Position numbers and translations under genes: made by a program. DNA of 64,000 bases. Source: a virus. Below the pieces are notes generated by a model. The model was not told the origin of the DNA and did no database searches. It saw only the letters and a list, made by a program, of their open reading frames with translations. The stretch lies in the IMG/VR virus record IMGVR_UViG_3300002143_000079, positions 16,336 through 80,335 of that record; one strand, written 5' to 3'. This document shows, in pieces, positions 8,964 through 19,921 of this stretch. The number at the start of each line of letters is the position of its first letter. Positions within the stretch are counted from its first letter, which is position 1.

Positions 8964-11663
8964 TTATGTGTAAGGGTCGTAAGAACCTTGATTTTCTAAA
9001 TAGTGTTCAATAAACGATTCATCTTTTAACATCGAATTTAAATTAGACGAAGTGGTATAGGATGAACCTGATAGATACAATCGGTTATAAGTAGTATCGG
9101 CGATATTCAATTCATCCAAAAGTTCATTCACAATGATTTTACCAAAATCAATCGACCAATTATCATAAATTCCACTTCCTTGAACAGAATCCACAAAAAC
9201 AACCAATTCAGTTGTTGAGTGGTCATAACTTACAAACCGACCAGTCATTGTGTTATTATAATCCCTCGAACCGGTTTGACCCATTGATATACTCGATGTT
9301 AACCGAGTAATATATGTTGGTACATTACGATATCCACCATAATGAGGATCGGATAAGTCAATGGATCCAGTGTCAAGATAAAAAGTTTTCAATCCCACAC
9401 TCATTGTCATTTCATTATCTTCACCACTGGAAATGTATGAATATAATTCTTTGTTGTTTACCTTCGTTGTTAAAAATCCCAAACCAGAAAACATTGGAGT
9501 TCCATGTGGGTCATGTAATTTGGAAATTTTAACCTTGTAATCCGTTAAATTATACTCTTTCGTACCGTTAAGATTGATGTCAAAATTCAATGTTGTTGTT
9601 GATTTCAATGCACCCTTCAAAATTGTTGGAGATGTATAATCATTTGTATATACCAACTGTTGATAATTTACATTTGGATCCAATATTGTGTAATTTCTAC
9701 CCAAATGTATATCCGTCAAAGAATATTCGGTTGTGAATGGATGTTGACCCCATGCAAATGTAAACCTATATGGTTTATCAACCGCATCCGTAATTCGTCG
9801 TTGTGATGCAACACTACGATTTCCTTTAGCTAGAACGGCACTTACATCCGCTAATCCAACAGTTGCGATTCCCCCAGCCACTACTGCCCAATCCGTCAAT
9901 GATTCCCCGAATGGTATGAACGATTGTGAAAAATTATTCTTTCCCCATGCAATAATTCTACCGTCAGTTTTTAACGCAATGGTGTGGTCATCACCACATA
10001 CTACATCTTGAATACCCGTTTCTGCACTAGTTGGTATTAATGATTGACTGTAATCAGAGTTTGATGACCATGAGTATAAATCACCATTATTATCTAATAT
10101 GATACCATGTTGACTACCAATTTCTACTTTATCTATATTTCCCACTTGTGGAATATTGGTAAATAAATTACATGAACTGTGGCCAAATCCATAAATTCGT
10201 CCGTTGGTATGTATCGCTACACTACCACTAGGTCCGGCTTTGATGTATCTATAATTGTTCGTTACAGTTGGTAGTGAACCGGTGTAAGTTGATGTTCCCC
10301 ACACATAAATTTTGCCATTATCGTCAATTGCAATTGCGTGTTGGTCACCAACTGATATGTCCCTCACTTTGGTATCAAACGTAGGAATAGTCGTTGTTAT
10401 TGTTGAGTCACCCCACGTAACCACATCACCCGAAGATTTCAATGCAACTACGAAATTCGTACCACATTCAATTTTTCGGAAATATCCCAACAAATCTTCA
10501 TGTGGTAATGAAACTACATCCAAATTTGTACCGGCTTCACCCACATAAATAAGATTAGAGTTGTAACTGATTGGAGTTACCACATCATTAATTGTATATC
10601 CATGAACGACGAAATCTTCAATGACATCACGATTGACATACAGAATGTTATTCTTGTAATACTGCCAATTAATAGATGAACTTACTCCAATATCGTTTAC
10701 GGAGAAGTTGAAATTGGAAAAATTAACATACGATGCGGAATTGAAGTAGTTAATATCCTTATTTGCATCGGATACTATTACACTGAAAATGTTTTCTCGT
10801 GCGTGAAGATTTCCACGACCATCATCAACAATGGTATAAACTTGGTCACCCGAATCTTCGATTATTTCCACACTATTTTCAACAATTTTATCACCAAAAT
10901 ATGCTTGAGGAATGGTTACAACTTTTATATTATCATATACAACTCGATTTTTTGCATCCAAAAACACATCAAAATTTTCCAACCCCAATAATTTCGTTGG
11001 GTCATTTGAATTGTTGTAGAACAAGTTCTTGATTTGATTGTAAGTAATACGTTTGTAGGTATTATTCAAATTTTGAGGCTCTATATCAGGATTAAATTTG
11101 ACATAACTATCAACTTGAATACCATCTTCAAAAGTCAAAAAATTATCCTCGGATTGTTCGAGACATAAATCACATGATGAGTTTGTAAATGGAACATCCA
11201 TAGTCAAATCAAATCTATACGTTGGACCATTATAAGGATCACGACTCGTACTTAATTCGTTGTAACTTTCCAACAAGAAAAATTCGGAGGCGGCTTCGAT
11301 ACTGATGTAGGAAGATGTATCTTCTACCAAAATTTCATAATTACTTATGTTTCGTAACGAAGATGTACATCCAAATTGCCAACCATCCCCATAATCTATA
11401 AATTCTAAAGCTAGTGGAGTAGATAAGAAGCCCGCTACTCCGGTGGTGAATGATTCCGCGATAAACGATGAACTTGTGGAACTTGATTCTTCCGATGTGA
11501 ATGTATCCCCACTTTCCGAAGAAAAAGATGATGAATATATCACATATTCAAAATCTACATCACCTAGAAGTAAACTGGTGTTTTCCTTGCTTGTGGCTCT
11601 CCATCTTTTTGAAACGACAAATGGAACGGCACTAACATCATCTTTCTTGAGACTCTTAATCAT
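8964..11663 (-). CDS. Virion protein with RCC1-like beta-propeller repeats
   Basis: 899 residues. The middle third carries RCC1-type repeats: VVALKSSGDVVTWG, AIAIDDNGKIYVWG, AIHTNGRIYGFG, ILDNNGDLYSWS and IALKTDGRIIAWG, spaced about 40-50 residues apart, which should fold as a beta-propeller. The flanks are Ser/Thr-rich with no homology I can name. A TATTTATG motif (11668-11675) lies 4 nt before the ATG. Together with the FG-GAP protein directly downstream it probably forms part of the host-recognition apparatus. Confidence 0.82.
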   Translation of the reverse strand: MIKSLKKDDVSAVPFVVSKRWRATSKENTSLLLGDVDFEYVIYSSSFSSESGDTFTSEESSSTSSSFIAESFTTGVAGFLSTPLALEFIDYGDGWQFGCTSSLRNISNYEILVEDTSSYISIEAASEFFLLESYNELSTSRDPYNGPTYRFDLTMDVPFTNSSCDLCLEQSEDNFLTFEDGIQVDSYVKFNPDIEPQNLNNTYKRITYNQIKNLFYNNSNDPTKLLGLENFDVFLDAKNRVVYDNIKVVTIPQAYFGDKIVENSVEIIEDSGDQVYTIVDDGRGNLHARENIFSVIVSDANKDINYFNSASYVNFSNFNFSVNDIGVSSSINWQYYKNNILYVNRDVIEDFVVHGYTINDVVTPISYNSNLIYVGEAGTNLDVVSLPHEDLLGYFRKIECGTNFVVALKSSGDVVTWGDSTITTTIPTFDTKVRDISVGDQHAIAIDDNGKIYVWGTSTYTGSLPTVTNNYRYIKAGPSGSVAIHTNGRIYGFGHSSCNLFTNIPQVGNIDKVEIGSQHGIILDNNGDLYSWSSNSDYSQSLIPTSAETGIQDVVCGDDHTIALKTDGRIIAWGKNNFSQSFIPFGESLTDWAVVAGGIATVGLADVSAVLAKGNRSVASQRRITDAVDKPYRFTFAWGQHPFTTEYSLTDIHLGRNYTILDPNVNYQQLVYTNDYTSPTILKGALKSTTTLNFDINLNGTKEYNLTDYKVKISKLHDPHGTPMFSGLGFLTTKVNNKELYSYISSGEDNEMTMSVGLKTFYLDTGSIDLSDPHYGGYRNVPTYITRLTSSISMGQTGSRDYNNTMTGRFVSYDHSTTELVVFVDSVQGSGIYDNWSIDFGKIIVNELLDELNIADTTYNRLYLSGSSYTTSSNLNSMLKDESFIEHYLENQGSYDPYT

Positions 11664-11708
11664 TAATCATAAATATGAGTCACATTATGATTTTCATTCA
11701 ATAATCAA

Positions 11709-12797
11709 TTAAAAGTCAAGTCGGACACGAATTAGAAGTTCGTTTGTGAAGTCTTTTTTGGTTGGACGACTCATCTTCGCAATAGCAACCAACTCATTTA
11801 GTTCGTTATATAGACCAACTGTGGTAATATAGGTTTTTGGTTCGGCCTGTAATTGCGTGATAATTTCACCCTTTGTATAATTTTCATCCGTGGTTTGATA
11901 AACAAACGATGGATTGTTGGAGAAATTGAAATCTTGATTCTTAACTCGTATGAAATAGTGAGCAGACGGAACAATTTCCGATTTTCTTACTCGCATCATA
12001 CCATTTGCACTTGGGGTCAATTTACCAAATAAAGACTGGTGATTGACGATAGACGATGTAGCGGAGTTGTTATATACGTGACCCGCGTAATGTCTTAATT
12101 TATCCGCATTTAAGATTAAAATACCATTCTTAGGATAAAATAGACCCAATCCTTGATATTCCGATGCGGCAGCCGTTGAACGACCCAAAGACTCATCAAA
12201 ACTACCCGAAACAACCTGATAAACTAGTCGTTGTTCTTTTTGTTCCGCCGCTGTCAATATTGGTAACTCGTCAATCAATTGAAGACTTGCACTAGTATTT
12301 GATCCGGTAATTTTAAATGTCCATTGACCTCTATCAACTTGGTCTTTCATTAAATCGGATGAGAAAGCAATTACGAAAATTTCTGAACTGGTTATGTAAG
12401 TTGCGGCTGCGGAACTACCCGTTTTGAAACTAAACTTCCCATCAACATCCGCAATACCCAACAATAAATTTTTATATTGGGTGTAAACAGCTGCGGAACT
12501 GGAAAATACCGATGAACCGGAAGTTGCTCCACCGTTGTTTGAATCACCATAACTTATTGAAAATAACAATTGTCGGTTACTTACATTATCATCGTAGACG
12601 TTGGTATAGTACATTCCATTCAATACGTCATATATACCATTGGCACCGGTTAATTGCGTTTGTGCGCTGGATGTATAAAATGCTGATTGAGATATTTTGA
12701 CATCGCCGCCGGGAAAGTAACCACTGGAAACTGTGGTTGTTTTACCCGAAATGACATCGGTGACTTCAAATGGTTGATATATCTTAAAATTTGACAT
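11709..12797 (-). CDS. Putative tail or fibre structural protein
   Basis: 362 residues with Ser/Ala/Thr/Gly-rich stretches and no signal peptide. The last 45 residues (TYITTVGLYNELNELVAIAK and an arginine-rich end) resemble the C-terminus of the FG-GAP protein (ITTIGLYNGLDLIAVAKLG... then FIIRFD). The two proteins may therefore share an attachment domain. It follows the 210-residue gene by 8 nt. Function is inferred only from context. Confidence 0.7.
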   Translation of the reverse strand: MSNFKIYQPFEVTDVISGKTTTVSSGYFPGGDVKISQSAFYTSSAQTQLTGANGIYDVLNGMYYTNVYDDNVSNRQLLFSISYGDSNNGGATSGSSVFSSSAAVYTQYKNLLLGIADVDGKFSFKTGSSAAATYITSSEIFVIAFSSDLMKDQVDRGQWTFKITGSNTSASLQLIDELPILTAAEQKEQRLVYQVVSGSFDESLGRSTAAASEYQGLGLFYPKNGILILNADKLRHYAGHVYNNSATSSIVNHQSLFGKLTPSANGMMRVRKSEIVPSAHYFIRVKNQDFNFSNNPSFVYQTTDENYTKGEIITQLQAEPKTYITTVGLYNELNELVAIAKMSRPTKKDFTNELLIRVRLDF

Positions 12798-12805
12798 AAA
12801 GTAGA

Positions 12806-13438
12806 TTATTCGACGGTTACGGTCACTGGAATACTTACACCACCACCGCTTTCATTACCAACGATGGTCAATGTGGTAGTCGTTGTACGAGTAAGTTTCG
12901 AGGATGGGATAAATGCGAATTCCAATCCAACAACTGCTTGAGAACTTTCTGCCGATGTATCACCCGCAAATGATGTGACGGTTCCAACTGTCGTGCTCGT
13001 TGGTGCTTGAACTTTAACTATCAACGAACCAACTTTTGTATTACCTAAAATTGCGGTATATCCACCATTGACGTTGTAATTATTTGGTGTAGTAGATGGA
13101 GAAATGACAATTTGAGCGGTATATGTAGATGCGATACTGATAGAACTTTGTGCGATAGATACTGTAGGAATGAATGTCGTTCCTTCTTCCAAGGTCACCA
13201 ATTTGAACTTCATTACTTGCGTTTCGTCGGTATTTGGTTCAAAAACCGGAGTATTAATCAACGCAATTTCCTTCAACTCTTCTGAATCGGCGTTTTCGTT
13301 GAAGAGGCTGTAATCAATTTCGTCGTCAGCTAATGCAAACGATGAAATTTTTAAACTTCCGTTAGTCGCAAGAAGTTCTCTTCCTTTTTTTGTTAAAACT
13401 GCGTCAACAACGATGGATTTGTTATCTAAGTATGCCAT
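12806..13438 (-). CDS. Putative virion protein with Ig-like C-terminus
   Basis: 210 residues. The N-terminal 80 residues begin with MAYLDNKSIVVDAVLTKKGRE, then ISSFALADDEIDYSLF. I recall this style of start from tail-associated proteins of large T4-like phages. The rest is Thr/Ser/Val-rich and beta-strand-like. A TATTTATT motif (13449-13456) precedes the ATG by 10 nt. Confidence 0.7.
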   Translation of the reverse strand: MAYLDNKSIVVDAVLTKKGRELLATNGSLKISSFALADDEIDYSLFNENADSEELKEIALINTPVFEPNTDETQVMKFKLVTLEEGTTFIPTVSIAQSSISIASTYTAQIVISPSTTPNNYNVNGGYTAILGNTKVGSLIVKVQAPTSTTVGTVTSFAGDTSAESSQAVVGLEFAFIPSSKLTRTTTTTLTIVGNESGGGVSIPVTVTVE

Positions 13439-13486
13439 ATAATCAATTAATAAATAGTTTCAAATTTGGGTTTTTTGTTTTTATTT

Positions 13487-16400
13487 TTAAACTGTAATAC
13501 CACCTTCCATGTTTTTGATGGATGCACCGACTGGTATTGTTATTATAGGTTCTCTATCTGATTCATTTGGTTCGTTTATCGTGGTAAACTTGGTTTGTCT
13601 CGATTTACCGGTATAAACCAGTCCAGTATCCAAACTACCGGTATCAAAATACAATTCTTTACGAAATGGAATATTCTTACGGCTGATATGACGGAAATTC
13701 TCCACATCTGTTAAAGTTGTATATGCAGAAGACGTTACAAACGAACTACCACTGATAACTAACGTGACCTTTTTAAAGTCTTTTACCACGTTATTTGAAT
13801 CAACCCCATCATCGGAATAACTCAATGTTCGTTTTTCGTTCAAAGTATAAGCTTTGTATGTCTGTCCGTCGAATTCCACATATCCAAAAGTATTTGGAAA
13901 TATACTGACCATATACTTATCGGGGGTATCTTGGATATTTTCGAACGCTGAGAATGTATTGGTCACAAACGTCGAGTTTACATTGGAAGTTGCAGCCACG
14001 GGTATTTCCGATGCGTTAAGAGATATTAATTCACCCTGATCAATATCCGCGATAATTTCTTTCAGGTCTATAATTGCATCCAAAGTTTGAATTTCACCTA
14101 TAAACACTGCTTTTTCTTCAATACGACTTCTCTCCAAAATAGTTGGTTCAACCAATATTCCTTTATAAACTCTATTTCTAGCAGGCAAGACATTTTTCAA
14201 TGTATCAAAAATGCTTTTATCTACGAAAATTTTGTATATCGTAAATAACTCATTGAATAAAATACGATTGATGTAGTTTTCCCCATAATAGTTTTTCCGT
14301 AAGGTTTCTAGTCCCAAATATTTACGTCCGAATTTTTCTCTTGGGTCGGAAATACTTGATACGATTTCATAATCCCCGAAGAAATTCAATATGTCTTTAT
14401 TTCGTTCGTGTATTGGTGATAGGAATATACCCAATTTATTAGCATCACTGTAGTAATTGTATTTAGATTTCGAGGTCCGTGTATTTGTTGGGGATAATGT
14501 ATTATCCAACGTGGTCAATGATGTATATTCTACTTTATCATTTTCAAACCGACTTGGTCCAACCTCTCCTGTGAAATATTCATTACTGATGTCAAATTCA
14601 CGGCTTTGGTGTGGGAATAGTGAATAGGACTGACTTACACAACTCGATGTATCGAAAGAATCGGAGATGTTGCTTCCCGTAAAATTATACATCAATGCGT
14701 AAGCCGAACTGTAATATCTATTGGCATTATCAACTCTAAATCCAGTAAGTTGTGAAGAACTATAACTTACATCAAATGGAATTCCAAAGTGGAACCGGAA
14801 TAAAATTTCTTCATAACTTGATGATGGTTGTCCTTGGTAGTAAGAGTTAAAATTCTTACACTTGATGTAGAAATTCTCATCCGATAACGCAACTGATTGG
14901 AATACAAACTTATCCAAACATCCGTAGAACTTGACCACTTCATAACCACCGATTTCAGTCAAGAAGAAATTCTCTTGGTCATTTTCAGCAATCAAATCCA
15001 AGTCATCAACTTCATCTTCCAATAAAACACTTTGATTTGCCGTAGGAATGTTACCCAATTCCGAAATCAAGTTTAAATTAGTGTCTACATTTCCGAAATA
15101 AGTTAATCCACCAACATTGTCAAATGCGGTATTCAAGGATCCACTAAGATAGAAACTAAACTTTTTATCAATTGGTTCCAGACAATATTCGTTTCTATGA
15201 ACACATATGTCGTATCGAGTTGGAACCAAATTGTCATCAGATGCAGTTTCAAAATTTGAATCAATTGGATTCTTTCTAAGTAAAAGACTCATCACTTCAC
15301 CATTGAACATGTAGAAAGGTTCCGTCACCGCCGCAAATGATTCATCACCACTTTTTATAACGAAGTATAAACTACCCAACGTATCGCTTATTTTTATGAA
15401 TCCAAACGAATAAATTTGGTCACCACCGGAGAATGAACTATGGATAGGAACAATGACCTGAGAGGTTGGATATTTTGTGGTATCAATATACAATTTGAAG
15501 TCAACCGATTTAAATGGTTCTAAATTTACAAACTCCACCCGTTCTTCCTCGGAACCAATGAATTCCAATAAATATTCCTTTTCTTCAATGGTATATGATG
15601 AACTAATTTCATTTTGCGTATATCCCCCACCAAATTCTTTCACCAGAATAAGATTGTTTGGGATACCATATATCGCAAATATCTGTCTCAGACACTCTTC
15701 GGTTCCTTTACTTTTATATATTGATGGTAAATTAGTTAATAATCTCTTCCATATAGTTTTCGTTTTATCATCAACGGAAATTGAGTTGTTATACTTATTG
15801 GATTCTGAACTATTGAGGTATAATTCATCCACTTCGGAATATTCCAATGTTCCACTTAGTCCCGGTGGAACTTTAAAGCCAAATCCATTCAAAATATTCG
15901 TGATTAACTTTCCAGTCAATCCCGTTGAAGTATCATCGCCGATATTTTTGTAAATACCGATATTGGAAATGTAAAGATAGATGTTATCAAAGTGATGACC
16001 AACCATACTCAAGAACTTGAGATACTCATCGTTATCAGTGTCATTATATACATACTCCGGGGTGTTGTTTATAAGACTATCACGATTGTTGATGTCATAC
16101 TCAGCACTATCGGTATCCAATGTGGCAACATAACTAGACGCACTAGAATCCGTTGTCGATTCAACAAATGTCTCAGATGAAGTATCGTAAATGAAATATC
16201 CAGTCTTGTAGAGATATGATTCATAACCATCAAAACTTGCAAATATCGAATCAATTTCTTTATTGTTTAACTCAATTTTGTTATACACCCCAATTTTATC
16301 ATTGGTTGCTGAATTAGTTGGATCAAAGGATTCCAATTCATCATTTTCTTCTTCTAAAACCGTTATTCTTGATATTTTATTTTTAAATATTTTGACTCGT

Positions 16401-18142
16401 AAGTTAGCCGATGAGAAGATGACAAATTTGCTAAAATCAGTATAATCTACGTTGATATTTGCAATCTTCTTGTTGACATCAATTTTATTTTTGATGTTAC
16501 GATTCACTTCCAATTCATCAGACGTGTAATACTTCGTTCCCAAAGTTCGTGCAGATAGTTCGTTTATATCAATGCTGAAATTGGGTTTATTTAATTTGAT
16601 TGTATTCTTTTTAACACTACTCTCAAAGTTAATAGTTTGGAAGAAAGGTTCAATGGAAATGTTGACTATATCTGAGAAATCTCCAATGACATATTCGGAT
16701 GGAATACCATCTTTCAATTTCAACCAAAGTTCATTTCCATTTATTTTAAGAGTCAGTATTGGAAAAATTTGACCATTAATTTTCAACGCATTTTTAAGTG
16801 GACTCTTGAACTTATTTTTGAAATCCGATTCAATCGTTGTGAGAGTGTTTTTTAGAAATACATTAAATACACCATATAGATACTTTAATGAATCCGCATA
16901 TTGCAATCTAACATCCGCTGGAAAATTGGATGGGGATTTATAGGATGCCAACCGACGTAACAATTTTTTATCACATGCGGCAAAATTTATTTCGTTGACC
17001 GATGTATTAAAATTGTTAAAGGTATTTACAAATTCATAGTTGAATTTGAGATAATTTAGTAGATAATCTTTTATACCGAGGTAAGAAATGCTTTTTTGAA
17101 TCTCACCGTCGTAAATAGTTTCACCGTAAAACACACTACGTAAAATTTCAAACACACCATCAGAATCATTTTCCGCCAAACCAAATAATTGTTTTAGAGA
17201 ATTGATTTCGGATTTGAAATTATCCTTTGTTAGATTATAAACATCGGTGATGTTGAATGTGTTTACATAATATTCAAAATCATCGTAAATTCGATTGTTG
17301 ATAAATGTGTTATAACCCAATGATAGAAATTCACTATTTAACTTAAAATCAGAATCGGATACGCGGCTTGGAAAATTAATTTCCACACCACTATTTCGGT
17401 GATTTTTATTATACGCAAATAATGTAACTGGAAAATCTTCCGTAGTGTCCAGTATGATTTGTCGTGTGGATGGTTTGTAAATTACATTATTGACATATTC
17501 AACTCCACCATTAAAAGAACCATCCTTTATTTTACTAAATTTGACAAGTGTTATATCCCCACTGACAAAGTTTAGATTGTAGACTGTTCCCGATTTCAAA
17601 CTCAAGGATTTATTTCCATCAAATAAAATTTGATTACCATCAAAAGTAACGGAAATGTTATTGACTACATTTTCACTATTGAACGATTTTACTAATTTTA
17701 TTTCTCTACGAGAATTGCTTATCTCTTTGATTATTAAAGGATTCGTCTGTGAGAAAAAATTCGATATAGGAGTCAACGATAGATAGAAATTGGCATCGGT
17801 GATAGAATTCTGTTCAACAATATCTTTAACAGAAATTAAGACATCCCGATTTCCATTTTGAATCAAATTGGAATTTGGTGGAAAGTAGTAATCTCGGAAT
17901 ACATTGTTATCAATATCCTCATATCGGTAAAAAAACTTTGTAGTGGTTGTAAAGCCAACCAAAGTGGATGAGGTGATTGGTTGTTTTTGACTATTATAGA
18001 CACCAATCTCAATTACATCTTTTGTCGAATTACCAAAGAAATATTCTTGTGTAGATGAACTCGTAAACAATACATTCTCTCTCGAATTTATATAGCCTAC
18101 GTCATTTATCTCATTGGGTGATTCTTTTAATATATTGAACAT
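13487..18142 (-). CDS. Very large baseplate or tail structural protein (1551 aa)
   Basis: The largest gene of the window, 1551 residues, lies in the baseplate cluster downstream of the gp6-like and gp25-like wedge genes. Its size and position would suit a gp7-like wedge protein, but I see no diagnostic motif. It is acidic, Asn/Ser/Phe-rich, without membrane segments. The C-terminus has repeated short strands and FDTGSLDTG-like turns. It starts 47 nt after the coiled-coil gene. Confidence 0.75.
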   Translation of the reverse strand: MFNILKESPNEINDVGYINSRENVLFTSSSTQEYFFGNSTKDVIEIGVYNSQKQPITSSTLVGFTTTTKFFYRYEDIDNNVFRDYYFPPNSNLIQNGNRDVLISVKDIVEQNSITDANFYLSLTPISNFFSQTNPLIIKEISNSRREIKLVKSFNSENVVNNISVTFDGNQILFDGNKSLSLKSGTVYNLNFVSGDITLVKFSKIKDGSFNGGVEYVNNVIYKPSTRQIILDTTEDFPVTLFAYNKNHRNSGVEINFPSRVSDSDFKLNSEFLSLGYNTFINNRIYDDFEYYVNTFNITDVYNLTKDNFKSEINSLKQLFGLAENDSDGVFEILRSVFYGETIYDGEIQKSISYLGIKDYLLNYLKFNYEFVNTFNNFNTSVNEINFAACDKKLLRRLASYKSPSNFPADVRLQYADSLKYLYGVFNVFLKNTLTTIESDFKNKFKSPLKNALKINGQIFPILTLKINGNELWLKLKDGIPSEYVIGDFSDIVNISIEPFFQTINFESSVKKNTIKLNKPNFSIDINELSARTLGTKYYTSDELEVNRNIKNKIDVNKKIANINVDYTDFSKFVIFSSANLRVKIFKNKISRITVLEEENDELESFDPTNSATNDKIGVYNKIELNNKEIDSIFASFDGYESYLYKTGYFIYDTSSETFVESTTDSSASSYVATLDTDSAEYDINNRDSLINNTPEYVYNDTDNDEYLKFLSMVGHHFDNIYLYISNIGIYKNIGDDTSTGLTGKLITNILNGFGFKVPPGLSGTLEYSEVDELYLNSSESNKYNNSISVDDKTKTIWKRLLTNLPSIYKSKGTEECLRQIFAIYGIPNNLILVKEFGGGYTQNEISSSYTIEEKEYLLEFIGSEEERVEFVNLEPFKSVDFKLYIDTTKYPTSQVIVPIHSSFSGGDQIYSFGFIKISDTLGSLYFVIKSGDESFAAVTEPFYMFNGEVMSLLLRKNPIDSNFETASDDNLVPTRYDICVHRNEYCLEPIDKKFSFYLSGSLNTAFDNVGGLTYFGNVDTNLNLISELGNIPTANQSVLLEDEVDDLDLIAENDQENFFLTEIGGYEVVKFYGCLDKFVFQSVALSDENFYIKCKNFNSYYQGQPSSSYEEILFRFHFGIPFDVSYSSSQLTGFRVDNANRYYSSAYALMYNFTGSNISDSFDTSSCVSQSYSLFPHQSREFDISNEYFTGEVGPSRFENDKVEYTSLTTLDNTLSPTNTRTSKSKYNYYSDANKLGIFLSPIHERNKDILNFFGDYEIVSSISDPREKFGRKYLGLETLRKNYYGENYINRILFNELFTIYKIFVDKSIFDTLKNVLPARNRVYKGILVEPTILERSRIEEKAVFIGEIQTLDAIIDLKEIIADIDQGELISLNASEIPVAATSNVNSTFVTNTFSAFENIQDTPDKYMVSIFPNTFGYVEFDGQTYKAYTLNEKRTLSYSDDGVDSNNVVKDFKKVTLVISGSSFVTSSAYTTLTDVENFRHISRKNIPFRKELYFDTGSLDTGLVYTGKSRQTKFTTINEPNESDREPIITIPVGASIKNMEGGITV

Positions 18143-18189
18143 ACCTTACTATAACTATTAAAACGACTTACTAATTTACAATCAATGTG

Positions 18190-18660
18190 TTAGAATGTTT
18201 TTGGGGTATAAGGAAACTCAACATTAAAATCAGACTTAGATTGACCCTCTCCCCTATCAATACGAAGTTGAATAATCAATTCTCTAGTAGCGTTCAATTG
18301 AGATTCCAACCGATTTATCTCATCTACCGCGTTATTGGTTTCGGTTACCTTATATTGGAGGTTTGTAATAGTGTTCTCCAACATCTGTATAGTTAGTTGA
18401 GAATCATCATTTTGAGTATCGGGTGTATTGTTCGTCGGAGTCACATCTACGAATTCTTCAAATGCAAGTGGATATAGAATGGCCAATTTATCATCTTTAT
18501 ACTCAAGATTATTCAACGACAACTTTAAAAATTGTTGATTAAATACGTCAGATTCTTGTTTAAAAAAGAGATTACCAACGGAATTGTAACTGTATGTGTA
18601 CAATAATGTTCCGTTTCTAAACGAATTGATTTCGTCACCAAATTTATTCAAATCTGCCAT
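18190..18660 (-). CDS. Small coiled-coil structural protein
   Basis: 156 residues. Residues 85-140 form a heptad-rich helix (TIQMLENTITNLQYKV... then INRLESQLNATRELIIQLR), so the protein probably oligomerises. It starts one base after the DNRLRE-like gene, suggesting coupled translation, and precedes the 1551-residue gene. Likely a baseplate or fibre connector, by context only. Confidence 0.7.
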   Translation of the reverse strand: MADLNKFGDEINSFRNGTLLYTYSYNSVGNLFFKQESDVFNQQFLKLSLNNLEYKDDKLAILYPLAFEEFVDVTPTNNTPDTQNDDSQLTIQMLENTITNLQYKVTETNNAVDEINRLESQLNATRELIIQLRIDRGEGQSKSDFNVEFPYTPKTF

Positions 18661-18661
18661 A

Positions 18662-19906
18662 TTATCTTATGATTTTAAAAACACTACCATTATCAAATAA
18701 TTGAATAGAACCGTCGTCTAACTCAGTTTTAATGAGTATTCGATAATATCTCTCCTGAGCCAATCCCGTCGTATCTAAATAGAAATAATTTCCATATTCA
18801 TCACAACTCAATTTAGTATAATCATCAAAGTCAATAATGGTTTCGGAACTTTCATTGTCTTTAATAGCGTAGAAACTTGATGTTGGTAGGTATTTTGGAG
18901 TTAAATAAGCAGTCTGTGCAGACACAAATCGTTTTAGTGGGTTTTGTTCACGTGCAGATACCGTAAATTTCACCTTAGCCCCACTCTTATATTCCTTTTT
19001 TATACCTTTTATGGAAACATTCACACCGAGACTTGCGGTTACTGGTGATAAACTGGCCGTTACAAAGGATGAGTCATCCCATTTAACGTCTAAATATGGA
19101 GAATAAATGGTATTCGTCTCACGACCGAAAAACTTGAGATTACTTGTCGCATCTTCATTCAATTCATCGGAAGTGAGTAGTATAATTCCTTCGTTTGGAA
19201 TACAACCACAAATCCACGCTTGGCAAATACGAGTAACATCAAGTTCTATATCTGAGGATTGGTAACTGAAAGATTGACTGCATATGTAACTAGCCCCGGA
19301 AACGGCGGAACAAAAACTTTGACTTGGATCATTGGAACAGCTGACTGGTGCCGAGTAATACCAAGTTCCCCCTCCCCGAGCAAACACCGCAACCGACGCA
19401 GTATCCAAGTAATTTGCCCCGGATAAATTTGTATCTAAATCAATATTTGGATACCAAACACTTGAAGTATCTGGATATTCTCGATAAGACCAATTTACTC
19501 CTGTATTGCCACCACCCGCAGCAAAAATACCCGTTCCCATATCCCAACTTTGACTTATTGGGTATGCATAGATTTTATAATCTACCCCAATTTCCTTCGA
19601 CTCCACCGTTCGGAGATTGAGAATGAATTTTGGATTTACCACACTTCCATTAGCAATAGATTCACTAATGGTGGTCAAATCGAACTTCAATATAGAACGT
19701 TTTATGAAGGTTTTATACTCCGTAACGTAACGGTTTAAAAGATAATCATAAGACCCCGATATATACCCCGATAAAATACCCGTGAAATTCTCCAAACTAC
19801 CAGTGAACCCGCATATTGAACCACTAAATGACCCCGATGCACTACCGGATACGTAATTGCTACTCGAAATACCGGAAAAATAATCAACTGTGAATGATAA
19901 TGACAT
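18662..19906 (-). CDS. Virion protein with DNRLRE-like domain
   Basis: 414 residues. The N-terminus is a Gly/Ser/Phe-rich low-complexity run (SGS...FTGS...). Residues 60-260 look like a DNRLRE-type jelly-roll: KRSILKFDLTTI, KIYAYPISQSWDMGTG, NWSYREYPDTSSVWYP and DVTRICQAWICG. Such domains occur in surface and fibre proteins. The FTGS-type segment is shared with the two genes upstream (97 and 116 aa), so the three may be related pieces. A TATTTATT motif (19911-19918) is 4 nt before the ATG. Confidence 0.78.
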   Translation of the reverse strand: MSLSFTVDYFSGISSSNYVSGSASGSFSGSICGFTGSLENFTGILSGYISGSYDYLLNRYVTEYKTFIKRSILKFDLTTISESIANGSVVNPKFILNLRTVESKEIGVDYKIYAYPISQSWDMGTGIFAAGGGNTGVNWSYREYPDTSSVWYPNIDLDTNLSGANYLDTASVAVFARGGGTWYYSAPVSCSNDPSQSFCSAVSGASYICSQSFSYQSSDIELDVTRICQAWICGCIPNEGIILLTSDELNEDATSNLKFFGRETNTIYSPYLDVKWDDSSFVTASLSPVTASLGVNVSIKGIKKEYKSGAKVKFTVSAREQNPLKRFVSAQTAYLTPKYLPTSSFYAIKDNESSETIIDFDDYTKLSCDEYGNYFYLDTTGLAQERYYRILIKTELDDGSIQLFDNGSVFKIIR

Positions 19907-19921
19907 ATGTAATAAATAATA

